From: Paenibacillus sp. S150
GTDB lineage: Bacteria; Bacillota; Bacilli; Paenibacillales; Paenibacillaceae
Length of the DNA stretch: 64,000 bases
Direction: 5' to 3'
Assembly: GCF_019352175.1 (NCBI RefSeq)
Contig: NZ_JACBYI010000002.1
Span: forward strand, 124,001 to 188,000
The translations under genes and the position numbers were made by a program. This document shows positions 1-7,982 of the stretch, piece after piece (within the stretch, counting starts at the first letter, position 1; the number at the start of each line of letters is the position of its first letter). The notes under the pieces are model-generated. The model was not told the DNA's origin. It made no database searches and saw nothing but the letters and a program-made list of their open reading frames with translations.

Positions 1-533
1 GGCTGGAATTCTGGCTTGAACGGGCTTTAGTGGGATTTTGTATACTTAATAGAGGCCCACTTCCTCCATATGGCTGATTTCAGCCGGATTAGTTGTACTT
101 TTTCCCACTAGGGATGTTCCAGGATCCGAATGCGGTGGATTAATTACCCTTTTTACTACTAAAACGGCTGCCCTTTGGATGAATGGTTCAAGTTCATCTT
201 AATGTAGGCGTATTCCTCTGCAAGGGAGAGAAACGGATCGATTAGGGAACCTTTTTCCCGCTAACCCTTGCGAAAAAGCGGCTGGGGGAATACGAGGTGA
301 CTCCTTTTATACTTGGCTCCCCGCCTGGCTTCAGCAGCCAGCCTTACAACTGAAAGCAAACAGCTGCGCTGCCCGGTCAAGGACGGCGCAGCCGTTTCTG
401 CTTGAAAGATAAAAATTTATCTGTTTTGGGGTCCCCGCAAAGTACCTGAGTCATCATCGAAGCCAAAGCCCCACTTTGCGGGGTTATTTTGTGTGCGGCC
501 CGGCGGGACAAGCCCGCCAGAGCTGCGCCGGCA
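1..533. other. Repeat-bearing intergenic region
   Basis: No ORF here has a ribosome site or a recognisable product. The stretch holds several short AT-rich motifs ending in a 'CTTTTTCCCACTA'-like string (around 85-112, 148-170 and 229-277) that recur near 23.2 kb and 58.8 kb, a palindromic element near 357-400 belonging to a family seen elsewhere in the window, and a long-armed hairpin at 433-483. I read it as non-coding repeat DNA between two transcription units; the upstream gene lies outside the window. Confidence 0.6.
433..490. terminator. Hairpin, possible terminator
   Basis: CCCCGCAAAGT at 433-443 is complementary to ACTTTGCGGGG at 473-483, with a 29-base loop and a T-rich stretch after it on the plus strand. 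It lies just beyond the stop of the minus-strand gene at 534. The large loop makes terminator function uncertain. Confidence 0.4.
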
Positions 534-1049
534 TTAGTGCGAGCTGCGGAAGGGTTCTTCCTCCATGGCGAAATCAAAATCATCAATATCGTATACCTGA
601 ACAGGCACGCCGCCTTCAATGATGCGCTGGATCAGCTCGAATTGATCGGTGAGAATCGGCACCTTTTCCCGCTGGGAAGCAAGCAGCAGCTCTGTTTCAA
701 TCGGGTCGAACGTTTCTCCGTACGTTGCGTTGTCCACACTGTTGATAATGGTGATCTGAGCCTGGCCGCCCAGCAGAATGCCGGAGCTTTTGGCCCAGGG
801 GACGTTCAGGCAGCGGTTGATCTTTTTGGAATTCAGCGGCTCCTCGAAATAAGCTATGAGTTCGCGAATTTTGAGCTTCACATGCTGGTCATCCTCTGCA
901 TGGCTCATGAGAGGCTCGTCACTGTCCCGCAGTTCGTATAATTCCATCACGGTGGTATAAGGCACTATATATTCCACGGGGCTCCGCGGAACGAGAAGCT
1001 GGCCGTATATCGCCATCATGACGGCTTCTGTCACAAATTGTCTGGACAT
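534..1049 (-). CDS. Conserved hypothetical protein, 171 aa
   Basis: The protein is soluble and acidic, without signal peptide or membrane segment. The start is an ATG with AGGAGG about six bases upstream, so the gene looks real and well translated. The N-terminal half (VTEAVMMAIYGQLLVPRSPVE, then a YTTVMELYEL segment) looks like a family I associate with Paenibacillaceae and related Bacilli, sometimes given misleading automatic names such as ADP-heptose synthase; no nucleotide- or sugar-binding motif supports that name. It is transcribed alone, toward the hairpin at 433-483. Function unknown. Confidence 0.75.
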   Translation of the reverse strand: MSRQFVTEAVMMAIYGQLLVPRSPVEYIVPYTTVMELYELRDSDEPLMSHAEDDQHVKLKIRELIAYFEEPLNSKKINRCLNVPWAKSSGILLGGQAQITIINSVDNATYGETFDPIETELLLASQREKVPILTDQFELIQRIIEGGVPVQVYDIDDFDFAMEEEPFRSSH

Positions 1050-1245
1050 CGTTATCCTCCTGAAGTTCGGGTACTGCTATCGTACTGGTTACGCCTGCAA
1101 GCATTATGTTTCGGTTATACAGCGGCGCTTTTGTTGGCAGTAGGTGGTATAGTACAGACTTATAGAGTTGAACGTGTGCTTATGGACTTAAAAATATAAA
1201 AACACTGTGGAGCGCAAATGTCAACAGTGCCCAATCAACACGGCG

Positions 1246-1689
1246 CTATCCTCTTCCGATCAGCAGAGACAGAATTCCTGCGGCGATAAGCGGCCCCACC
1301 GGAACGCCCTTGAAAAAAGCCACGCCCAGCACCGTCCCGATTAAGAGGCCGGCAACAATGGTGGGCTGGCTGCCCATCAGCACCGCTCCACGGCCCCCAA
1401 GATATGCGACAAGGATGCCGATGCCAATCGCGGCCAGCGATTTCCAGTGCAGGAAGGAGCGCCAGATCATATCCAGCGATATTTTGCCGCTGGCCAGCGG
1501 AGTCATTACGCCGATCGTCAGAATGATGATTCCGACCGTCAGCCCGTACTTCTCAAGCCATGGAAAAGTCTGCTGCAGGCCCAGCACACGCAGCAGCAGC
1601 AGAACGACCATGGCAATGGTTACGGGGGAGTTTCTGCTGATAATGCCCAGTGCGGCAAAACCGAGCAGCAGTAAAGAGGTAATATCCAT
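1246..1689 (-). CDS. DUF441 (UPF0756) membrane protein
   Basis: A small integral membrane protein of 147 aa with about four hydrophobic segments (roughly residues 2-18, 20-40, 48-68 and 80-147) rich in Gly, Ile and Leu. The closing [15 protein letters not shown] and the central [14 protein letters not shown] are typical of the DUF441 family (B. subtilis YtwI). The family role is unknown. The ATG at 1689 is preferred because family members begin a few residues before the first hydrophobic stretch; a GTG at 1701 lies almost on top of the AAGGAG. Monocistronic between two other minus-strand genes. Confidence 0.88.
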   Translation of the reverse strand: MDITSLLLLGFAALGIISRNSPVTIAMVVLLLLRVLGLQQTFPWLEKYGLTVGIIILTIGVMTPLASGKISLDMIWRSFLHWKSLAAIGIGILVAYLGGRGAVLMGSQPTIVAGLLIGTVLGVAFFKGVPVGPLIAAGILSLLIGRG

Positions 1690-1770
1690 AGTAGGCGGCA
1701 CACTCCTTTTTCTCTATTGGGCTGTGGCTCTTAGGTTATGAATGATAGCGGCGTTTCATGAAGCTGACGG

Positions 1771-2757
1771 TTACTGGTCCAGCCGCCCGGATATGATATG
1801 GTCTGCAATCAGCTTGCCGTGTCCGCGTCCGGTTTCAATGAATACCTCGTTGGCGTTGCGTCCGGACGCAATTACACCGGCGATGTACAGTCCGGGCACA
1901 TTGCTCTCCATGGTGGAAGGATTGAAGGCCGGTTTGTCTTGGGTCCCGCCCATCAGCACACCGGCGGACGAGAGCAGTGTCCTGCTGGGTCTGAAGCCGG
2001 TTAATGCCAGCACAAAATCATTATCCAGCTCAGTCGCTTTGCCGTCCTGCTTAGAGATAATCACCGAGCCGGGTGTGATTTCCGTCACCCTTGACTCCAG
2101 ATGCAGAACAATTTTTTCTTTCAGCACCATGCTCTCGAAGATCGGGCGCACCCAGGGCTTGATATTCTGGGAGATACTCGCTCCTCGGTATACCATATCC
2201 ACTTCGGCTCCCACGCGTACCAGCTCCAGCGCCGCATCCACTGCGGAATTGCTGCCGCCGATTACGGTAACCTTCATGCCGGTATATGGATGGGCCTCAC
2301 CGAAGTAGTGGGTTACCTTGGGAAGCTCCTCGCCTGGAATCCCAATCAGGTTGGGCTGGTCGAAATAGCCTGTGGATATTACTACGTTTGCGGCCGTGCG
2401 GGTATGGTTTTCCCCGCGTTTGTTACGGGTATGTACGGCGAAGCCTCCGTCTCCAAGCGGCTCGACAGACAGGGCCTCCTCATAAGCGGCAATTTCCAGA
2501 CCGTGCTGCTCGGCGGCGCGGCGGTAGTAGACAAGCGCCTCATGGCGGAACGGTTTGTCGTTGGGCGAGGTAAAGGGAACCTCGCCGATTTCCAGCAGGG
2601 CGGTTGTACTGAAAAACTGCATGTTGGTCGGGTAGAGATAAATGGAATGGACAATGAAATTTTTTTCGACAATCAGGCTGGACAACCCTTGGCGCCGGCA
2701 TTCAATGGCAGCCGAAAGACCGCAGGGGCCGGCACCGATAATGATCACATCTTTCAT
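1771..2757 (-). CDS. ypdA: YpdA-type bacillithiol disulfide reductase
   Basis: An FAD/NADPH pyridine nucleotide-disulfide oxidoreductase of 328 aa. The FAD-binding motif GAGPCGLS lies at residues 8-15 and carries the Cys (C12) conserved in the YpdA group and proposed to act in bacillithiol disulfide (BSSB) reduction. A second Rossmann motif VTVIGGSNSAVDAA in the middle should bind NADPH, and the C-terminal half has the YIAGVIASG segment that contacts FAD. It lacks the CxxC of thioredoxin reductase. The role is to keep bacillithiol reduced in the cytoplasm with the bacilliredoxins BrxA/B. Divergent from the ArsR-family gene at 2961; the shared region holds a palindromic operator that could also affect ypdA (inference). 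Confidence 0.92.
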   Translation of the reverse strand: MKDVIIIGAGPCGLSAAIECRRQGLSSLIVEKNFIVHSIYLYPTNMQFFSTTALLEIGEVPFTSPNDKPFRHEALVYYRRAAEQHGLEIAAYEEALSVEPLGDGGFAVHTRNKRGENHTRTAANVVISTGYFDQPNLIGIPGEELPKVTHYFGEAHPYTGMKVTVIGGSNSAVDAALELVRVGAEVDMVYRGASISQNIKPWVRPIFESMVLKEKIVLHLESRVTEITPGSVIISKQDGKATELDNDFVLALTGFRPSRTLLSSAGVLMGGTQDKPAFNPSTMESNVPGLYIAGVIASGRNANEVFIETGRGHGKLIADHIISGRLDQ

Positions 2758-2856
2758 TAAGCTTTGAGCCTCCCGGATAATACTTGCATTTTCTATAAAG
2801 CGTACCCCAAATTTAAAATTTTCGCCATTCTTCCCCGTTATTCGGGTGAAATCAAC

Positions 2857-2885
2857 TTGCTCAGGTCCATTGAATGGTATATAAT
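2857..2885 (+). promoter_or_regulatory. Sigma-A promoter of the ArsR-type gene
   Basis: TTGCTC at 2857-2862 and TATAAT at 2880-2885 are separated by 17 bases. The -10 box abuts the palindrome at 2885-2900, the classic arrangement for autorepression. Confidence 0.6.
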
Positions 2886-2900
2886 TAGATATATATCTAA
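2885..2900. promoter_or_regulatory. Perfect 16-bp palindrome, putative ArsR-type operator
   Basis: TTAGATATATATCTAA is a perfect inverted repeat directly downstream of the -10 box of the regulator gene and between it and the divergent ypdA. Dimeric winged-helix repressors of the ArsR family usually bind such sites; assignment to the neighbouring regulator is inference. Confidence 0.6.
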
Positions 2901-2960
2901 ATTACTCGCAATTATTTGATTTTCCGGATTCCGCTTGTATTTATAGGAGAGTGACCTTCA

Positions 2961-3557
2961 TTGCAGCTTGAGAAAATTGTCAATTATCACAAAGCTTTGT
3001 CTGATCCAACCCGCTTGCGGATTCTGCTGCTGCTGTCCCAAGGGGAAGTTCACGGGCAGGCCTTGGCCGAAAAGCTGAATCTGTCCCAGCCCACCGTGAC
3101 GCATCATGCCGCCAAACTGCGGGAAGCCGCACTGATTAAGGAGCGAAGAGACAAGAACACGGTCTATTTTATGCTTAATCCCGAATTTATCCAGGCAGGC
3201 TCGGAAGCTTCGCTGAAGTTTATTTTTGCTAAGGGGGTGGAAGATATGGAGCAGGCATCACCGGAAGCGGGCCTGAAGGATTCGGTGCTGCGCAATTTCT
3301 TCGCCAAAGACGGGCACTTGCGGCAAATTCCCGCACAGTACAAGAAGAAGCTGATCGCGCTGCAATATATAGTCGAGAAGCTGGAACCGGGTGTTGTCTA
3401 TACGGAAAAAGAAATCAACGAATTCATCAAGCCGTTCCACGAAGACTGCGCCACCATTCGCCGCGAGTTCATTATGCATCAATTCATGTACCGGCAGAAT
3501 GATAAATATGAACTGAACCCGCCGGAGATGTGGACGCATTGGGAAAATGTCAAATAA
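2961..3557 (+). CDS. ArsR-family regulator with DUF2087 domain
   Basis: A 198-aa DNA-binding protein. Residues about 5-80 form an ArsR-type winged helix (SDPTRLRILLLLSQGE, then the recognition helix LSQPTVTHHAAKLREA). Residues about 110-190 match DUF2087, visible as the PAQYKKKLIALQYI and YTEKEINEFI segments. The domain pair is a known architecture of uncharacterised transcription factors. No CxC metal-binding pair of classical ArsR proteins is present, so a metal sensor is unlikely. The start is TTG with AGGAGAG about ten bases upstream. Probably autoregulated through the palindrome at 2885-2900. Confidence 0.88.
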   Translation: MQLEKIVNYHKALSDPTRLRILLLLSQGEVHGQALAEKLNLSQPTVTHHAAKLREAALIKERRDKNTVYFMLNPEFIQAGSEASLKFIFAKGVEDMEQASPEAGLKDSVLRNFFAKDGHLRQIPAQYKKKLIALQYIVEKLEPGVVYTEKEINEFIKPFHEDCATIRREFIMHQFMYRQNDKYELNPPEMWTHWENVK

Positions 3558-3678
3558 TGGTCTTAAGAATAGGGATTTTCTGTGACAAAACAAAGGCAAG
3601 CTGATTAAATGTCTGATTAACGAATAAAATGGAATTGTAAGCGTTATCTGACAAATGCTTCGAAAGGAGACTTTCAGG

Positions 3679-4134
3679 ATGATATTCAAGCGCGCCAAAA
3701 AAAATTCGCCACCTGTCGAATTCACAGTTACCTTGCCGCAGATCAAGCAGGCTGTAAGGCAATTTGAAGAAGATATGCCCGCTCCCATTAACCGGACCGC
3801 CCTGATTATGGAGGATAAGAGCATAGACCTTAGCCGGCTCAAACGTTATTTGGGCGGTGTGCCGCAGCAGAAATTCTACATGTCCCGCGAAACCTTTGAA
3901 ATTTTTGAGGAAGCTGACAAGCTCGTGCCTTATTATCTGGATATGGTCCAATCGGCAGTAGATAATTACATCAGCGATACCGGCAAGCTTCCGCTTGTTG
4001 AGGATGCCTGGCTGCCAGAGGTGCATTACCGGCTGCTCGCCAGTGAACGGTATCTGAAGGAAACGCCGCCTTTTCCCCTGTATATTACCGAGGAAGAGAT
4101 GATGCTAACGCATCGGCCGGAGCATTTTGAATAA
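3679..4134 (+). CDS. DUF3939 family protein
   Basis: A 151-aa soluble protein. The order of conserved blocks (FTVTLPQIKQAVRQFEED, LSRLKRYLGGVPQQKFYMS, YYLDMVQSAVDNYI, and the closing PPFPLYITEEEM) matches what I recall of the DUF3939 family of Bacilli, whose function is not established. The ATG at 3679 follows AAAGGAG by about nine bases and is preferred over the upstream in-frame ATG at 3655, which has no ribosome site. It stands alone between the ArsR-type gene and the HAD hydrolase. Confidence 0.8.
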   Translation: MIFKRAKKNSPPVEFTVTLPQIKQAVRQFEEDMPAPINRTALIMEDKSIDLSRLKRYLGGVPQQKFYMSRETFEIFEEADKLVPYYLDMVQSAVDNYISDTGKLPLVEDAWLPEVHYRLLASERYLKETPPFPLYITEEEMMLTHRPEHFE

Positions 4135-4278
4135 CGATCCATAATTCTGCAGACTGTTCAGCGTGAAGGAGCCAGGGCCTCTTTTACGGGAATGGTCTTT
4201 TCTTTGCGCAATCACCCATAGTACAATGAATTTCTAACTGGCCACGGAATGAAATTCAAGGTATAAGGGGAACTGGGA

Positions 4279-4950
4279 ATGAAAAAAGTACAAGCCTTGC
4301 TGTTTGATCTGGATAACACGCTAATGGACCGCGACCATACCTTCCGCAGCTTCAGCAAGAAATTCGTGCAGGATTTTATGGGACATTTGGAGCCTGAAGA
4401 AGCGGAGCGCGTTGTGCGGGATATCATTGTCAGGGATGCGGACGGATACCGGGATAAAGACGGTTTTTTTGCTGAGTTGAGTGAGGTGCTGCCCTGGCGG
4501 CAGGCAGTATCTGCGGCCGATATCCGGGCTTATTACGACAAGACATATATCGGACATGGAGCGCCCATGAAGCATGCTGCGGAGACTCTGGAGTATTGCC
4601 GGGAGCGCGGATACACTCTGGGGCTGGTCACGAACGGCAAAAAGGATATCCAAGACGGCAAAATTGATCTGCTCCGGCTTCGCCATTACTTCAAGGCGGT
4701 TGTCATCTCCGGGGAAGCCGGAATCAGCAAGCCTGATCCGGATATTTACCGGCTGGCGCTTCGGCGTCTGGGCTTTGCCGCAGAAGAAACGCTGTTTATC
4801 GGGGATCATCCGGTGAATGATATATGGGGAGCGGCCAAGGCCGGAATGGAGACCATCTGGCTGAAACGCAATCATACTTGGGATGAGGGGCTGGATGCCC
4901 GTCCATGGAAAACGATTCACGAGCTGGATGAGCTGAAGACGATTTTATAA
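4279..4950 (+). CDS. HAD-superfamily hydrolase
   Basis: A haloacid-dehalogenase-like phosphohydrolase of 223 aa. Motif I DLDNTLMD (D10 nucleophile, D12 acid/base), motif II as LVTNG near residue 117, motif III Lys in ISKPDPDIY and motif IV FIGDHPVNDIWGA are all present in order, with a helical C1-type cap at residues about 18-95. The substrate is probably a small phosphate ester (sugar or nucleotide phosphate); the sequence does not decide it. Related to the YjjG/pyrophosphatase-like branch. A second, distinct HAD protein is at 57723. Start ATG follows AAGGGGAACTGGGA. Confidence 0.85.
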   Translation: MKKVQALLFDLDNTLMDRDHTFRSFSKKFVQDFMGHLEPEEAERVVRDIIVRDADGYRDKDGFFAELSEVLPWRQAVSAADIRAYYDKTYIGHGAPMKHAAETLEYCRERGYTLGLVTNGKKDIQDGKIDLLRLRHYFKAVVISGEAGISKPDPDIYRLALRRLGFAAEETLFIGDHPVNDIWGAAKAGMETIWLKRNHTWDEGLDARPWKTIHELDELKTIL

Positions 4951-4968
4951 CCGTTTGTAGATTGCAGG

Positions 4969-4996
4969 TTGACATTAGATTGCAGCTCCGTATATT
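4969..4996 (+). promoter_or_regulatory. Sigma-A promoter of a small ORF
   Basis: A perfect -35 TTGACA at 4969-4974 and a TATATT at 4991-4996 with a 16-base spacer. It drives the short transcript that carries the ORF at 5026 and ends in the strong hairpin at 5154-5188. Confidence 0.6.
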
Positions 4997-5025
4997 ATTA
5001 CAGCATATTAGTTCGGAAGGAGACG

Positions 5026-5127
5026 ATGTCTTATGACAGTTTATACGATGGTTTCGGTATCGGTTATTACTGCTCAGGATACGTGTCTTCCGGGAACAGC
5101 GGCTGCAGAGTAAGGAGTGCAGCTTAG
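5026..5127 (+). CDS. Small Gly/Ser/Tyr/Cys-rich peptide, 33 aa
   Basis: A 33-codon ORF starting MSYDSLYDGFGIGYYCSGY, with GGAAGGAG a few bases upstream, its own sigma-A-like promoter and an intrinsic terminator 27 bases after the stop. The Gly/Tyr/Ser/Cys bias resembles the many tiny spore- or envelope-associated peptides of Bacilli (YjcZ-like). A second ATG at 5033 in another frame opens a 26-codon ORF (MTVYTMVSVSVITAQD) with equally acceptable spacing to the same ribosome site, so which frame is translated cannot be settled by inspection. Function unknown. Confidence 0.45.
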   Translation: MSYDSLYDGFGIGYYCSGYVSSGNSGCRVRSAA

Positions 5128-5153
5128 CGGGTAAGCTCTATGTTGCCTTTTAG

Positions 5154-5188
5154 AGCCGCCGGAACCGTATCGGTTCCGGCGGCTTTTT
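5154..5188 (+). terminator. Intrinsic terminator
   Basis: A 13-bp GC-rich stem (AGCCGCCGGAACC with its complement) and a four-base loop, followed by TTTTT. It ends the short transcript begun at 4969. Confidence 0.85.
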
Positions 5189-5329
5189 GCGTGTGCCTGT
5201 TGCGGTGAATGTATTTGCTGCACCCGGGCCGCGCACGGAAAACCGGTCTCTCCAGTTCCAGGGGAAGCCGTACTTTTCGCTTTTACAGCGTTATCTTTGC
5301 CAGAAAAGGCATGGAGAGCTTTGTGAGAC

Positions 5330-5361
5330 GCCGCCGGAAGGATTGATTCCGGCGGCTTTTT
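5330..5361 (+). terminator. Second intrinsic terminator with the same stem
   Basis: GCCGCCGGAA and TTCCGGCGGC form a ten-bp stem with TTTTT after it. The stem repeats that of the terminator at 5154-5188, suggesting duplication. No convincing gene lies between the two. Confidence 0.75.
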
Positions 5362-5437
5362 GTGTTCCGGGAAGTACGTGTTAAGCAAAGACTGACAGGT
5401 TTGGATGGGAAGATATTAAAAATTCAGGAGGCTTTAA

Positions 5438-6529
5438 ATGACACTACAACAATATGGCTGGAATAAGAACTGGCAAAGCAAGTGGAATGAAAAGCTCACA
5501 GGGCATGAAGATAAGAATTACGTGCCGGGAAGAATCGTGGGCGACTTCGGCAGCAAGTACCGGGTAATGTCGGAAAACGGGGAGACCTGGGGCGAACTGG
5601 CAGGCAGGCTCAGGCATACCCTGGCATACTCCGGGGAATACCCGGCAATAGGCGACTGGGTAATTCTGGGCATGCAGGAGGGCGGAGCACATGCCGTGAT
5701 CCATGGAGTCCTGCCCCGTCACAGTGTGATCTCGCGCAAGGTGGCGGGAAATACTCTGGAGGAGCAGATCGTTGCCTCCAACGTGGATACCTTGTTTCTG
5801 GTCAGCGCCTTAAATGATGACTTCAATGTGCGGAGGATGGAGAGGTACCTCATTATGGCTTGGAACAGCGGGGCGAATCCGGCCATTTTGTTAACCAAAG
5901 CCGATCTGTGTCCGGATGCGGAGGGGAAAATCGCTGAGATGGTGCGTGTGGCGCCCGGTGTACCCGTCCATGCGGTCAGCGCTTTGCTTGGCGATGGGCG
6001 GGACGAGCTGCTGCCGTATATTAGCCCGGGGCAGACCGTAGCTCTTACCGGCTCCTCGGGCTGCGGCAAGTCGACGATGGTCAACTGGCTGAGCGGTCAG
6101 AATCTCCAGCTTACCCGGGACGTAAGAGAGGGGGACAGCCGTGGACGGCATACCACAACACACCGGGAACTATTCCTCCTGCCGGATGGCGGGATCATCG
6201 TGGATACGCCGGGGATGCGGGAATTGCAGCTGTGGGAGGATGGAGGCGGACTTGATCTCGCCTTCGGAGATATCAGCAGGCTGGCAGCCGAATGCCGCTT
6301 CAGTGATTGCAGGCATGGGCATGAGGAAGGCTGCGCTGTACTTGAAGCAGTGGCGAGCGGTGCGCTGGAGGAGAAACGGCTGGTGAATTACCGCAAGACG
6401 CAGCGTGAGCTGCAGTACCAGAGCAGCAAGGAGGTGAAGCAAAAGCGGAAAACTGCCGCTGCGTCAACCAAGGCGGCAACTGCACGTACCCGGAATTCCG
6501 GCTGGCGCCGTGAGCTGGACGAATACTGA
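5438..6529 (+). CDS. rsgA: Ribosome small-subunit-dependent GTPase A
   Basis: A circularly permuted GTPase of 363 aa that helps late 30S maturation. Residues about 28-85 form an OB-fold (VPGRIVGDFGSKYRV). The G motifs appear in permuted order: G4 as LLTKADL, then G1 GSSGCGKST, then G3 DTPGM. A C-terminal zinc finger follows with the CRFSDCRHGHEEGC pattern (Cys/Cys/His/Cys). The tail is basic and Ala/Lys/Thr-rich. The gene stands alone rather than beside prpC-prkC as the usual rsgA does, so it may be a second copy in this genome. Start ATG has AGGAGG six bases upstream. Confidence 0.9.
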   Translation: MTLQQYGWNKNWQSKWNEKLTGHEDKNYVPGRIVGDFGSKYRVMSENGETWGELAGRLRHTLAYSGEYPAIGDWVILGMQEGGAHAVIHGVLPRHSVISRKVAGNTLEEQIVASNVDTLFLVSALNDDFNVRRMERYLIMAWNSGANPAILLTKADLCPDAEGKIAEMVRVAPGVPVHAVSALLGDGRDELLPYISPGQTVALTGSSGCGKSTMVNWLSGQNLQLTRDVREGDSRGRHTTTHRELFLLPDGGIIVDTPGMRELQLWEDGGGLDLAFGDISRLAAECRFSDCRHGHEEGCAVLEAVASGALEEKRLVNYRKTQRELQYQSSKEVKQKRKTAAASTKAATARTRNSGWRRELDEY

Positions 6530-6542
6530 TTGAATCAACATC

Positions 6543-6590
6543 AAGAGAGGGCCCCCACGCGCCATACGGCGAATGGGAGGCCCTCTCTTG
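6543..6590 (+). terminator. rsgA: Hairpin after rsgA
   Basis: AAGAGAGGGCC at 6543-6553 pairs with GGCCCTCTCTT at 6579-6589 across a 25-base loop. The T-run is short, so it may act as a weak terminator or an RNA 3'-end protector. Confidence 0.55.
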
Positions 6591-6729
6591 CATGGTCCGC
6601 CCGAGGCTTATCAAGAAGCTGCCCGGCGGACTATATATAAATAAAAGTCCGGAAGATGCTGAAGGGGAGATGTCTGTAAAAAGTGCGGATATCTAAATAA
6701 GAACCGGACCTTTAACGCTGTCTCGTAAA

Positions 6730-7356
6730 TTAGAACGATGCAGCAGCCGTTTTAGCCAATTGCAGGCCGTTGGCAATAATTTCAGCAGATTGCTGCGGGT
6801 TCTGGTTGTGTCCTTCGATAATTACCTGTGCAGTTTCCTTGAAGCCCCAGAAGTTGAGGTTGCCCATGATGAAGTTAACGGCCATCTCTGCACTTGCAGC
6901 TGGACCTTCGGAATAAACGCCGCCTCTGGCATTCAGCACAGCTGCTTTTTTGCCGGTAAGCAATCCTACAGGACCTTCCGCAGTGTATTTAAAAGTAGTA
7001 CCTGCTTGGTTCAAGTAATCAATGTAAGTATGCAGTACAGCAGGAACGGTCATGTTCCACAGCGGGAATGCAAATACAACTTTGTCAGCGGCGAGGAATT
7101 GATCCAGATATTTCTTCACCAGAGCAGCGCCGGAAGCTTCTTCAGGGGTGGCTTCGAAGCCTTGAGCGGCCTTGTATATGCCTGTAATCAGGGTGTTGTC
7201 ATAATATGGAAGGTTCTCAGCGAACAAATCCAGTTCAGTAATTGTATCCTGGGGATGGGTTTCCTTGTAGCTTGCCAGGAATTCGTTATACAGCTGGACG
7301 CTCACGGACTGATCTGCTGGACGGTTGTTTGCTTTAATAAAAAGGACATTTGACAT
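6730..7356 (-). CDS. azoR: FMN-dependent NADH-azoreductase
   Basis: A flavodoxin-fold quinone/azo reductase of 208 aa. The N-terminal MSNVLFIKANNRP is the phosphate-binding strand-loop for FMN; FAFPLWNMTVPAVLHTYIDY is the hallmark FMN/isoalloxazine loop of the AzoR family; NARGGVYSEGP is the third FMN-contacting segment. It reduces quinones, and azo dyes in vitro, by two-electron transfer from NADH, which protects thiols from electrophiles. AAGGAG precedes the ATG by eight bases. The AT-rich upstream region holds an inverted repeat (7370-7399) that could be a redox-sensing MarR/DUF24-type operator, as known for azoR genes of B. subtilis; no regulator gene is adjacent. Confidence 0.9.
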   Translation of the reverse strand: MSNVLFIKANNRPADQSVSVQLYNEFLASYKETHPQDTITELDLFAENLPYYDNTLITGIYKAAQGFEATPEEASGAALVKKYLDQFLAADKVVFAFPLWNMTVPAVLHTYIDYLNQAGTTFKYTAEGPVGLLTGKKAAVLNARGGVYSEGPAASAEMAVNFIMGNLNFWGFKETAQVIIEGHNQNPQQSAEIIANGLQLAKTAAASF

Positions 7357-7369
7357 TATGATTTCTCCT

Positions 7370-7399
7370 TAAGTATCTAATATTTATTAACTATACTTA
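7370..7399. promoter_or_regulatory. azoR: Inverted repeat upstream of azoR
   Basis: TAAGTAT at 7370-7376 and ATACTTA at 7393-7399 form a seven-bp inverted repeat with a 16-base spacer just ahead of the azoR ribosome site. Placement and dyad symmetry suit a dimeric repressor site; the cognate protein is unknown. Confidence 0.45.
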
Positions 7400-7685
7400 A
7401 TATAGCATTTAGTTATTTGTTTGTAAATATTCGTCGGATAAAATTTTTATTTTCACGACACCAAGGGTCTTTTATTTGCGCAAATACCATATCTCCAAAG
7501 GGATTGAAGCTTTTGCCGGGATGAGATCAAGATGTAGTGTTACAATGTTCGCACGCTTTATATTGCGTTTGCCGGCAGAGTTTGAGGCTTCCGGGACCCG
7601 GTTATATAGGTGTTACAAAGAGTCAGGAAATGATTTCCTCTCCGCCTGGCTGTATAAGAATCCACATTATAAAGGAGCGATTGAC

Positions 7686-7826
7686 ATGTCCATTGACCGG
7701 TTCATTATTAAAAAATTGGACAGCTGTCACGAAGAGCATACCCGGCGCAACCTAGTGAAGCTGTTCAAGCTGCGGATTCAGAAAGCGGAAAAGCAAGAGA
7801 ACAGAACCCCTCATCGAATCAGCTAA
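7686..7826 (+). CDS. Small basic protein, 46 aa
   Basis: A 46-aa ORF (MSIDRFIIKKLDSCHEEHT at the start) rich in Lys, Arg and His, predicted mostly helical, with AAAGGAG eight bases before the ATG and an intrinsic terminator about 50 bases after the stop. The reading frame extends upstream to 7476, but that part lacks a ribosome site. It resembles no family I can name. Confidence 0.55.
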   Translation: MSIDRFIIKKLDSCHEEHTRRNLVKLFKLRIQKAEKQENRTPHRIS

Positions 7827-7872
7827 TGGCCCGCTGATCCCCAAAGGACAGTTGTCCCAACATATAGAGCAG

Positions 7873-7907
7873 AGCACCTTCCCTGAATTGAGGAATGTGC
7901 TTTTTTT
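7873..7907 (+). terminator. Intrinsic terminator
   Basis: AGCAC-C-TTCC pairs with GGAA-T-GTGCT around a nine-base loop and is followed by seven T residues. It ends the transcript of the small basic gene at 7686. Confidence 0.8.
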
Positions 7908-7951
7908 CTGCGGGCATTTAAGGCAAGACATCAATTTGCCGGCAGCCCCGC

Positions 7952-7982
7952 AAAAAAATATCCCTCTATTTAATAGAGGGAT
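7952..7982 (-). terminator. Intrinsic terminator (minus strand)
   Basis: ATCCCTCTATTTAATAGAGGGAT is a near-perfect palindrome followed on the minus strand by a T-run. The stop codon of the gene at 7970 falls inside the hairpin. Confidence 0.75.

Noticed and set aside
534-1049. Annotation as ADP-heptose synthase
   Set aside because: No nucleotidyltransferase (HxGH) or carbohydrate-kinase motif is present; the name appears to be an annotation artefact.
6543-6590. Transposon end or small RNA after rsgA
   Set aside because: The hairpin is better explained as a 3'-end structure of rsgA; no second copy or promoter is seen.
7752-7934. Cys-rich minus-strand ORF resembling a zinc ribbon
   Set aside because: It overlaps a terminator and the end of the gene at 7686, starts at a TTG/ATG without ribosome site, and its CxxC pattern is probably chance.
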